Made by a program: the position numbers and the translations under genes. Positions 37,001 through 49,000 of a DNA stretch of 64,000 nucleotides are shown here, one piece after another. Below the pieces are notes generated by a model. It was not told the DNA's origin, did no database searches, and was given only the letters and a program-made list of their open reading frames with translations. Position 1 is the stretch's first letter. The number at the start of each line of letters is the position of its first letter. This DNA is from Elephas maximus indicus (lineage: Eukaryota > Chordata > Mammalia > Proboscidea > Elephantidae), in assembly GCF_024166365.1 (NCBI RefSeq), contig NC_064819.1:115860293-115924292 (forward strand). Reading direction: 5' to 3'.

Positions 37001-40000
37001 TTAAACGCTTTGGGTTGTAGTTTATCATCATAAGAGGTCAAATTGTGTTTATATATTAAAAAAAATGGTATGAGTCAGGGTAAGGTCTAAATATAAAACC
37101 AGCAAAATAAAGGGAACTATTTTCAAGTATTGTGTAAAATCTCCGTTCTGTTTTAGTTTAAGCCCTTTGTCACTGTTGCTCCCTTCTTTAGCTTCAAAAA
37201 AATATAATTCCCAGGCTTTCCCCTTAACTATTACCTAGTTGTGAACTAGTTGTGCCATTTGAAAAATCCCTTGGCCTGGTACACCCACCTCCCCCTACTT
37301 CTGATAATATCATTTCTGAAATACTCCGTCTTAAGCTGACTGAGCTTTGTTTTCTTAATTTATAAATAAGAACCATAATATCTGTAATAGGGTAATACTA
37401 GTTGATATAACAGTGGCTTAACACAAAAGCTATTTCTTACTCATCCCAGTTCAATGTATGTGTTCCTCCTTGGGTCCTTATCCAAGGACCTAAATTTCCA
37501 TTTCTTCTGTATCTTCCAAATTCTGCCCTCCTCTGAGTCCTAGAATCCTTTCATTCAACTCACAGATAAGAAAAGACACTGGGGGGAAGATACACAGCTC
37601 CTTGCTCCCTCAGCCAGAGAGTGAACCACTATTGTTCACGTTCGGTAAGAACTAGTCACATGCCCACACTTAAATACAGAGTGGAATGGGGCACCATAAA
37701 AAGTAGTCTCGAACTAAGCAGAGTCTTCTCAACGGCTCCATAATAGGTAACAAAAGGATACAGTATTTTCCTATAATGTTCTAGCAACTATATCTGCCTG
37801 CTGTGTCTTTTATAGAATTAAATACATTCATATAGATTAAACACCTGCCACCATGTGGCATAGAACCCAAACCCACTGCCGTGGAGTCGATTCCAACTCC
37901 TAGCAACCCTACAGACAGAGTAGAACTGCCCCATAGAGTTTCCAAGGAGCGCCTGGCAGATTCTAACTGCCGACCTTTTGGTTAGCAGCCGCAGCACTTA
38001 CCCACTATGCCATAGGGTTTCCCATATGGCATAGAGGCACTCTATAAAAATTAGTGCCTGTCCTCTGGTTCCTTCCCTGTAAACAATAGCGTTACTTAAT
38101 AACACAATTTACTCAGAATCATAAAACTTTAGCCTTGAAGGAAACTGGAAGATTGATCCTAAGGAATTAAAAAAAAAAAGGAACTAGAACATAGCAATTA
38201 AAAAGTGTGGCTTCTGGAGTCAAATAACTTAGGTCTGAACTCACTTCTATCTCTTGCTAGCTATGTGCAATAGGGGAAGACACATAACCTCTCTGAGCAT
38301 CAGTGTCCTTATCTATAAAGCCCCTTTACAAACTTCCCTTTCCACCTCTCTTAAACCACCCAAAGGAGGAGAAAGGAATCCTATCACTTTATCTAAAAAT
38401 TTCTTACTCTAGACATGGAATAGTTTTTACCTGGGACAATCTGCTTTAGTAAACTAGTTGTGATCTAATACCTAAGAACTGGTGTTTATTAGGATTTTCT
38501 ATAGTTGGTATCAGTGGACATGAGAGATTGTATCCTACAATATTTCAGATAAATAGATACCATCTTAGAGGCTATCTTATTAAATCATTTGCTCACTTCC
38601 TGATATCATTCCTCTGACCTGTATGTTATGATTTCATTCATTTTTAGTGGGAGATGTTTGCATGTTGTTGTTGTTGTGTGCCGTCGAGTCAATTCTGACT
38701 CATGGTGACCCTATGGAACACAGTAGAACTGCCCAATAGGTTTTCTAGGCAGTATCTATTTATTAATCTTTTTTTTTTTTTTTATAGGAGCAGATTGCCA
38801 TGTCTTTTCTCCCATAGAGTGGCTAGTGGGTGTGACCACTGACCTTTTGGTTAGCAGCCAAGGACTTAACCATTGTGCCATATTTGTATAGAGGCAGGGG
38901 AGATGGGATACTACTCATATGCTTTTGCATCTGACTGTGTGTGACTTGGGATGTCCTTAAAACCCTGCTCCTATTCATGGTCACTGTGGCATAAATAGGT
39001 GAATGTATCCAAGTATATTTGGCTCAGTCTTTTCTTTGTCCCTACTGGTCCAGCTTATTACTTATTCTTGCAAACAGTAATGCTCCCTTAAAGGAACATA
39101 TGTGAATTCTATTCTCAATGGCTTTTCTTTCTTCAACTCTTCTTCCTTTCAAAGTTTATGCCTCATCTAATGTGCTTTCCAAACTCTCAGCTTCTGTTTT
39201 TCTACATTGCTTCCACTTATCAAAATTCTAAGGTTTTCAATAAAATAATAGACTATAATTATTCCTACTGATATCTAACTTCTACTGGAGCACAATGGAG
39301 TCCTGCAATTGTCCGTGTTTAATTTTGCAACAAATATGTGAATTCATAATTAATGATTTCTAACATTGGGGCAGACAGTAATTTTATTTTTAAATTAATT
39401 TTTAATAGATAACTCATACAAATGGTACAAAATTCAAAAGTAACAAGTAAATATGCAGTGAAATATCTCCTTTTCACTCCATCACCTGGTCATTCAGTTC
39501 CTGCCCCCCCAGAAGAAATCAAATGTTATTGGTTTCCTTACAAGAAATATATATGTGTGCATATGTGTATTATTTTTCCTTTTTAAAAAAATAAATACCA
39601 TTTTTTTTAGTATGAACACTATTCTGTACTTTTTTTTCAGACTTTCTCTTAGCATTCATTCTTTATTCAGTGCTTACAGGTTGTTCATGCTTTTAAACAG
39701 CTGCATTCTATCCTACTGAATGAGTGTGTCATAATTCATTTTTGAGTCAGAATCAACTTGATGGCACTTAACAATGAAGTTACCTACTAAATATCATTTA
39801 GGTGTTTTCAATCTTTGGGGCAAAGAGTAACTTCACAGTTTCTTCAAATACGCAAATATATCTACTCAAATTCCCGGGAATGGTTTGCAGGGTCAAATGA
39901 CACTTGCATTTGTAATATTGATAGGCATTGTCAGATTGTTCTCCATAGTGGTTATAAATTTTTAATCCCATCAGCAATGGGAATAAGAGACATTAATGTA

Positions 40001-43000
40001 AGAGTACTTCTGTGTTCTAGTCCAAGCACAGTTCTATCAACTTTTTGACCTTTGCTAAGTTGACAGGTTAAGAAAGAAAAATGCTATTTCTATTATACGT
40101 GAAGTCGAGCATATGCTTAGGAGACTCTTAGGAGCTTTCTGTCTATTCATTTACTTAATATTTATGGGGGATTTTTGTTTTGTTTTGTTTTCCATTGATT
40201 TGTAAGTGATCATTATATGTTAGGAAAATTAGCTATGTATCTCTGATATGTGTTACAAAACCCTGCGCCCCCCAGCTTTGGTTTTTCTGCTTAATGTTAT
40301 GGGTTTTTTGTTTGCTTGTTTATTTGTTCTTTGTTTCCATGCAGAACTTTTTTTCTTTCTCAAGTTGACATAGTTGTATTTTGTGTGTGTGTGTGTGTGG
40401 CTTTTAGTTTGATCATAATTCTTAGAAAAGCCTTCTTTATTCCAAGACTGTACAAGGATTCTCCCATGGTATCATATAATTACTTTGTGGTTTTATTTTT
40501 TATTTTTAAATCTTTTATCCATCTGGATTTGTTATTAGATGTATCGTATGTATTCAATTTTATTCATTTTTCCAGGTGGCTACCCAGTTATCCCGATATC
40601 TTTTATTGAGAATCTATCTTTTCCCTACTAATTCAAAAAGCAACCTTCATATTATGCTAAATCGCCCATACAAATAAAAATTTTCAATAGGTCTTAATTT
40701 TCACAAACCAGTCACTTCTCCCAGGGTCTTAGTCATATGCTTTTCTGATCCTAAAATTTCTATTTTTCTTAAACCTATTGACTCTAACACATCTGCTGCA
40801 AAGGAATTCACCACAGATGTGTCATCGTCTCCGATTATCATGTGTATTTTAATTCATGGATTCATTCATTCATTTCCTGGGTCTTCACACACAAAGCTTT
40901 TGTGGCATGATACACACATTTTAGCTACCTATCAGAGTGTCTTCACTTGCCACTTCTTTTGATGTAGCATCGCTCTACATCCTGTAACAATGTTACATCG
41001 CAAGCAAGAGAAAGCAGTAAACAGAACTGAGGGAAGGAAGGATCTGGCTGTCAGTGTAAATGTAAATAGCAGCTGTTCCATTCAAACTGTTTTTAAAACT
41101 ACTGCCCGGTGAGAGCTTTGCATAAAATGGGCCAGATCCTCAAGAAGCAGGTTTTAGCATAAAATTCTAGAGGCATGCTGCCATCCTCCTGTTCACACTT
41201 TTTCACTTCTCTCACTATTGCGCAAACAATAGAGGAAAAAAAAATATATATATATATAATAGTCTCTGTTAAAATATTAAATATCTGTTTCTGTGTGAAT
41301 AATGCAATAAGCAGACATACCTATATATAGAATTTGACTTGCTGTGCAGAGAAGACACTATGGATGGCATTACTGTGTTAGTTGCAAGACAAATGTCAGT
41401 CCTAAAGTCCATTTCAGGTAAGGATAGCTCATCCTCTGGTGAGATGCTGTAGCTGCTATTTGATGGATCAAGCTGTAAGACTTTTTACTTCCAAGTTTGA
41501 AATTCCTCAAATAACCTTCCTTCTGTCATTTTTAGTAACAGTGACCATCCTACATGGTTTTACAAATGTAAAATCTTTGTGCCGTTTCTTTTCCCAGATA
41601 TGCGCACATTTTATTTCCTATTGGTTATGGTGATAAACTGCTAGTAATAATATTGCTTGTACATTATAGCTTTATCCAAAAGTGTGACGCTCTAATAAGT
41701 GGTCCTACTAAGAGTAATCAATATAAAGATGCTTTCCATTTAGTTATGTCCTACTTCTATTTAAAATGGGGAAGAAAAAAAAATGTTCTCCACATAAATA
41801 TAAAAATCTCAGTTCTTTAATTGACATGCCACTGCTCATTTGAAACAGAGAGAAAAAATCAAAGCCATGATCAGGTAGTTCAAAAACTATTGTCTGCAAT
41901 ATATACAATAGTGTGTTTACTTCACTGTAATATTTTTATATCAAATTAGACTCTTCTGTCAAGGTCTAGAACAGGACTGTTCACACTGTGGGGGTGGAAT
42001 AAGTAGTGATAGACTGAGTAGGTGAATGAAGAAATGAATGACATCATTCATGTTTGTTGGTACCAAAAAAACTGAAACAGACCTACATAAACGAAAAAGA
42101 CTAACTTTGATGCCTGGTTAATATCTTTTCACATTGAAACTTCAAATTGGGACATTAAGTAGTATCTGTATATTAGTCACAGTGGACCTGTCTATTGTCA
42201 AATGTGCTTTTCTGTAAAATCAACAAGGGCAAGGACCCCACCAGTTCCTGTTTAGTTATTAAGCATAAATCATGCAATTAAACCATCATTAAAGAGTTGT
42301 TAGCTTTATTTCTTCCTAATATAGGTCAAGAAAAACTTTTAAGATCAAGGCCTTTTATCTTAAGAAGGAAAAAAAACTATAAAAATATTAAACCCTAGTT
42401 AATAATGTGCATACTAAAAGTTTTAGGGAGATGTGTACTCAGGTTTACAATTCACTCTGAAATGTATAAAAATAGTATGAATTGATGGCTGCATAAAAAA
42501 AAAAAAAGAGGTACAGAAAGACAGATATGTGATAAAATACATTTATTGAAATATTAAGGGTGAACATATGGGTGCTCACTATAAAAGTCTTTCAACTCTG
42601 CTATATGTTAGAAATTTTTCATAATAAAATATTTTAGAAAGCCTCATGAATTGGTTTCCTTTTTTTTTTTTTTAAGATTTCTAGTTTTCAGAAAGGCAAG
42701 GTATTTAAGGATGGTTTAAGGGAAAATTGCTCACAGAATTATGTTCTTTCAGCTCTGTAGTATCAAAAATATTTCCGTTTTTTACTGTTGGTAGTTTTCT
42801 GCCTTTCTTTGTAAAATGAGTATTTACCTATCCCGTTCTGAAAGACTAACATTTTTTTTTTTCTCAAGAAAAAGAAAGAACGTTTACTACGGATACTTCC
42901 ATTGGTATTAACTAACCTATTTTGTATATTTTATAAGTCTATAAACCTTTCCTTCTCCTCAATACTTTGACCGATTATCATTTTTATTTCTTTGAGGTAG

Positions 43001-46000
43001 TAACTCATGGAACAATCTGTTATTCTGTAAATTTAAAGCAGGAACAAATCCATTATTTTTTACACTGTTACTTTGGCCAGCCACCAAACAAACTTCATAT
43101 GATTTGGTCATCATTTCTTATTTATTATTTCTTCATGGCAAAATCTGGTGAACCATGTGGCTGTTGGATCACCTCTTCCTGGTTACCAGCCTCTCCTTCT
43201 TTGAACTTCTGTAAAATGTTTTGTCTCTAACACTCATTTGATACTTGTAATATACTATCCTTATTACATACAATGTCAATATAATGTCAACAAACATGTA
43301 TGGGTTATAGATAGTGTTTACATAGGTGCAGCATAAATTATGAAGTGTTACTAAGTATTACTTTTTAATCGTTTCTGTTATTGGTAAGACTACCATCTTC
43401 CTAGAGTCTAGAACAGTCTTTGGTATTCCTTTATATTCCCATTATTTCTACCTAGCACTGTGCCTTGAACAAAAAAAAAGGTGTTCAATCTCTACGCATT
43501 GAAAGCATGATTTCTAAAGTTTTAATAATCAATTAAGATTTGACTTGAGTTTTTAAAATACTTATCCTCTGTTTTCGGGCAGATTTTCATCACCAATCTT
43601 AATTTTTTTTTTTTTTTTACTTGAGTTTAAGACCACTGATTTTGTGAAACATCAAAAGTAAATTGTGATTTGATTATTCTTAAGAAGCATTTTACATGGT
43701 GGTATAATATGCTGAAGCCTTCCATAACACCTGATAATGCTAGTTCTATAATTACATAATATACTGGCTTTAGCAAAGGAATTGGTATAATTCATTTATT
43801 TCACTTTTTAAAATACTCCAACCTCTTTGAATGTTATTTGGATCCTTTGGCAGATATTGTGATACATTGCACGGAAAATGCATCTGAATATCTCAGATAT
43901 ACTGAGGATATGTTATAGGTTAAGCAACAACAATATGGTCCATCCATGGGGCTTTTCCCCTCGGGCATTGATATGTAGAATCTCAGAAGTCAGTCTAGTC
44001 TAGCGGTCAGAACTGAGAGGGGAATCAAAATTCCTGAATTCTGTTTCCAGTTTCTTCACTCATGCTCTGGCCAGGCAAGTAACTTCCCTATTCCTCCTCA
44101 TCTAAATAAAAAAAAATCCTTTCCCTTGGATTGGTTAAAATGAATAGGAAAAATGATCCATCTGACCCTAACCAGCAGCAAGACTAAAGGAAAATGTAAG
44201 GTATGACTATCACTGAGGTTGGACATTCCTGAGAAACTGACTCATGTTGTCTTCCAACAGGGGAGGCTTTACACTTGGCTCGGGATTTTGGCTACACTTG
44301 TGAAACAGAGTTTCCAGCCAAAGCAGTAGGTGAACATCTTGCCAGACAACATATGGAACAGAAAGAACAGACAGCCAGGAAAAAGATGATTCTGGCGACC
44401 AAGTAAGCAAGATGGGGAAGCCTCTGTGTGCCTTCATCCTCCGTTTTTCTGTTTTCTTTGAATGAGAGAAACTGCATATAAAGCACAATTTCTCTAAAAC
44501 ATGGAGTCTCATCTAACCGCTGTGAGGACAAGCTAGGGTCACACTCTGCCCAAGGTTTACAAACTGCCCTTGACTAGTGATGGGGTATGATTGGCAATGA
44601 TGAAAGTTCTTAGAAGACCTCTTTAGAATACGCAGACATTCATAAAGGGAAAAACATGTTTAGGAGATGTAGATTGCAGGCAAACACGCTCTTGTTGTTG
44701 GACGCCATAGAGTCAACTCTGACTCACAGCAACTTGACGTTGCCCAGTCCTGCGCTATCCTCACAATCATTGCTATGTTTGAGCCCAGCGTTGCAGCCGC
44801 TATGTCAGTTCATCTCATTGAGAGTCTCCCTCTTTTTCGCTGACCCTCTACATTACCGAGCATGATAACCAGGCTCCAGTGACTGGTTCCTTGTAATGAT
44901 GTGTCCAAAGTAAGCCCTTGATTGCTATGTAATTTGTTCTGTGTCACTTTGCTTTGATAAATTATGAATGTTTGGGAATGACAAAAGACGAAGACCCAGA
45001 TGCGTAAAAGTTAACAGGAGACCTCTGGCGCCAAGGATCACCAATAGGGCCCATGTCTTCTTTTCTGTATAATGTAGCAGAAAATTTCTGTACTCCATCC
45101 CCTCCCCATGGTGATACTGTCAAAAAAGAAAAGATATAATGTATGCGAAAGGGTCTAAAAATTGTAAAATGTGCGTTAAAATAATGGGGGAAATAATGTA
45201 GGTAAAGGTACGATAGAGAAAAGGTGAAGAAGGTGGGTAAAGTAATTTCTAAATTCTCTCAAACTTGAAAGTTCTTCAATAATTAATAGGAGAAGCACCA
45301 TTTACTGTGTAAAAACCTAAAAGACCCATATGTTCCACTTCAAGCCATGTTAAATTTTTTTTTTTTAGAGAAAAATCCTTGCCATTTTCTCTTTCTTAAA
45401 ATGAGGCATTGCTACATATAAACCAAATCCAAAAAACCAAACCCATTGCTGTCGAGTTGATTCTGACTCATAGCCACTCTACAAGACAGAATAAAACTGC
45501 CCAATAGGGTTTCTAATGAGCAGCTGATGAATTCAAACTGCTGATCTTTTGGTTAGCAGCTGAGCTCTTCACCACTGTGCCACCAGGGCTACATATAGGC
45601 CACTAATAATATTATTTTAATATTCTAACTCTATACTGATTTTTGAGCTGCTAGCCACAGGTGGTTAAATTTATCATTTATAAATTAGGTTCTTACTTGG
45701 AGAAAATTTTAAGAGAAAGCATAAGGTAGTGTGACAAGCATTGCATCTTAGAAACTGATAAAAAAAATTATCTAATGAATTTACAGCGTTCTGGCTAAAA
45801 CTTAAACCGACTCAAAATGATAAAACCAGATTGGAACATTTCTTCTTCCAACAGTTTGCATTGTTACATAGGCATTTTTAGACATTTAAGGGCTTATATT
45901 TTTTTATATGGAACACCTACAGTCCAACAAGCTTGCCTGAGATACTTGAGTCCCTTAATTCAGGCTTGTACTGCTGTGGTGGTCGTCGTTTGGACCTAGG

Positions 46001-49000
46001 ATTACATTTATGATTGTTTTTCAGAGGGTAGTAAACGATTCTCTCTCCTTGCCCTAAAGAAGTGATAAAGAAAAGGTGGTGGCAAAAGGAAGTAGGCAAA
46101 GAAAGGAGATAAAGGGGAGAGGGGTGGCAGAAAAAGAGAATAAAAACCAGGAGACAGAAAAAAAATTATGACACAGGTATAAAATTTGGACTTACAATTT
46201 GGGGATGAATTTGTTGCTGTGGGAACACCTGAAAGCTTGCTAGTGAGAAGACCTGAACCTGGACTTTTTGCGTGGTTTATCTCCTGGGAACCTTTGTTTC
46301 TGCTTTGCCAGTACTCTTTCCCTTTTCCAAAAAGTTTCTTGACCCACAGGGGTCTTCATCGGTCATGGTTCAGTTTCTCCAGAGGAACTGAAAGTACATG
46401 TAGCTAGTTAGTTTGAATTTTTAATATAATCTCAGGAAAAAAATAAAGGCTTGTTCTAGCTCAAGAGAAATACAAAGTTTTAGAAGTTAGGTAGTATCCC
46501 GGAGCTGTGTCCAAAGCATGTGTCAGTCTAGCTGGCAGGATCAAGCAGATTTCACAGATGCTTTTTTTTTTTTTTTAATATATCTGTGATGCCTCCGAAT
46601 GACACTATTATCCCTAGGTACACATTATCCAAGGGAAAACATCTGCATAAATTTGCCTTGAAAATACTTGGTTGTGGCTTCAGCATGCATCTCCAAATCT
46701 GTAGAAACCCTTCTTCTTTCCCCATCTCCCTCCAGTTGGTTTATAGCTCTCCACCACAACACCCATAGCAATGCAACCGTCAACATTCCAGACAAGTCGC
46801 TTCTTTTGGTGGCTTTGAGTTAAACAATTTTTTAATTGAACACTCTGTTGAAGTGTTCAGGAGTCTGAGTGCAATCAGATAGATGCTCAGATTTACTTTT
46901 TACAGAAGTAAATGCTGGCAGAACTTGAGGGAAGAAAGAGAATTAGTCCCACAGATTTGGCAACACTATACTGAGACATCTATTTTGTAGTAGTGAATTC
47001 TACCAGGGAGTACCATTTTCCTTTTAACTGGGATCTAAATAATGCATATTATTTTGGGTGATATTTTGATTTCATTAAACATTGCAAGAACATGTTATTT
47101 CCTTTGATACCTCTGTACATAGCTGGAAATTTGCAGGCCATTAAATGTAAGCAAGAATTGAGTTCTCTGGTTCCAATTACCTTATTTTACAGAAGAGTGA
47201 ATAAGCCTGGTTAAAAAAAAAAAAACTCTCCATAAATGTGTATAAATTAGAAGATGGCCTTTATATATATTTTGTTTCATTTTTGTTTTTATTCTTTATA
47301 TCAGCTCCATTTCTTATTAGACAATGTGAAAACAGGAATTAAAGAATCAGAGACTGTGAAGTCATAGCAAACATACACAATACAACTGGTAATCAACACC
47401 AGAGTTCAGTGGGGCATATGGGACCCACATAATATGTATCAAAATTCATATTTCATAACAAAAATTCAGAAAGAATCCTTGATTCAGCATGCCTTTCATT
47501 GCTGAAAACACATAGTATCAACAAAAAATTCAAAGGAAAAAAATCATTCATGAAAGGGCTATGAATGCAACATGAATTGACTGATCATATGCTCTGAGCA
47601 GTTTTCAGTTTTCCTCCAGTGGTAAAAGCATTGAATATTTTCATCAATTAAAATGCTCAGAATTGAAACTAAGGATCCTACATGGATATTTATTTGTTCT
47701 AGTCAGCTCAGACTATGACAATTGTATCCAAAATATATACAGAATCCAAAATTCTTTGAATGAAAGATCCTATTGTTGATCTGCATTGGCAGATTGGATT
47801 ATATATTTCTTTTTTGCCTCTATGAATACAGATTCAGTTGTATTTAACTATATTGCCAAGTATACAATTGTATGAAGGACCCATTGATTAGTGCTGTTAT
47901 TTTCCTAATTCCTCTTTGTTTTCAGTGTTTTGTTGATTAACCAAATATTTTGGTGTAATTAAGACATTTAAGAGGAGGAATAGAAATGGAATTAAACAAT
48001 TTTTGAATTCTAAAAATGTACAGGACAAAACATTTGTTTACTCAATTCATCGAAAACAGACTTCTTCATTGAATTAAAAGCTGAATATGCTTAATATTTA
48101 GCCTGCACTAGCGTAACGCAAAATAGTTAACAATTTTAAATTGATTTTCACTAAGTGTTATGATAATTTTAATCGTCACAAGAGATATAGAAATTTAAAT
48201 TCAGTCATCAGCTAAAAAATTATGCCCTTAAGGACAATGATGTAAGTGATAAAGTTAGAATTTATGACTCATCAAGGATCATCTTGAGTTATATAATTCA
48301 TCATATGACGTTTTGAGAAATAGAAGTTTCTTATTATAGTTTCACAAATAAAATTTTAAATAATAAAAATAGCCATAAAAATAATAATTCTCTGTGATAA
48401 TGAGGTGATGATAATTGCCTAAGGGGAATCTACAGGATCGTTATCTGTTTTTAAGTATAGGTCTGTGAATTAAGCAGCAGAAGTAAATAGCGAAGGTTGA
48501 GAATTCTATTTCTTGTCCTGATACAGCTTCTTGTGTGGTGTAATTGACTTGCTTCACATCAGTTAAATTTTTCCACGCATTCTCTTTTTCTCATTTCTTC
48601 ATCAGCTTTAGATTTATTGTAACTTGTTGTATTGTATATTCAAGTGGAAAGTTGTTTTGTCACCTTACAAATTAGTTTATTCATATAGCAAGAACTAAAG
48701 CAGTGGTTCAATTTTTATTTATTTATTTTTTAAATTTATTTTAATCGATGGAAAATTAAAAGACTGGTCTTAAAATCACTCTAATCTTTCCATCTAACAC
48801 TGGGTCATAGTGATGGCCTATCACATGGTAATTCGTTTTGCCACTCTGAAGAATGATAGTATGAGGCTATATTTAAAATTTTAGTTAGATATTTCTTAAA
48901 AACGAAGAGAATAATATCTAACTAAATGAAATATTACAAAGCACCCATAACAGACGGCAATGCACCTGTAGAATGACATCAAACAATCTAAGTTGCCATC

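Larger units (their letters stand above)
32989..44260 (+). other. TFAP2D intron 5
   Basis: About 11.3 kb. Contains two AfroSINEs in tandem right after exon 5, others at 36555, 37861 and 38664, a MIR at 38188, and L1-derived sequence at 39380-40665 and 42420-42640. About 33.5-36.5 kb and 40.7-42.4 kb are AT-rich with nothing recognised. Confidence 0.85.
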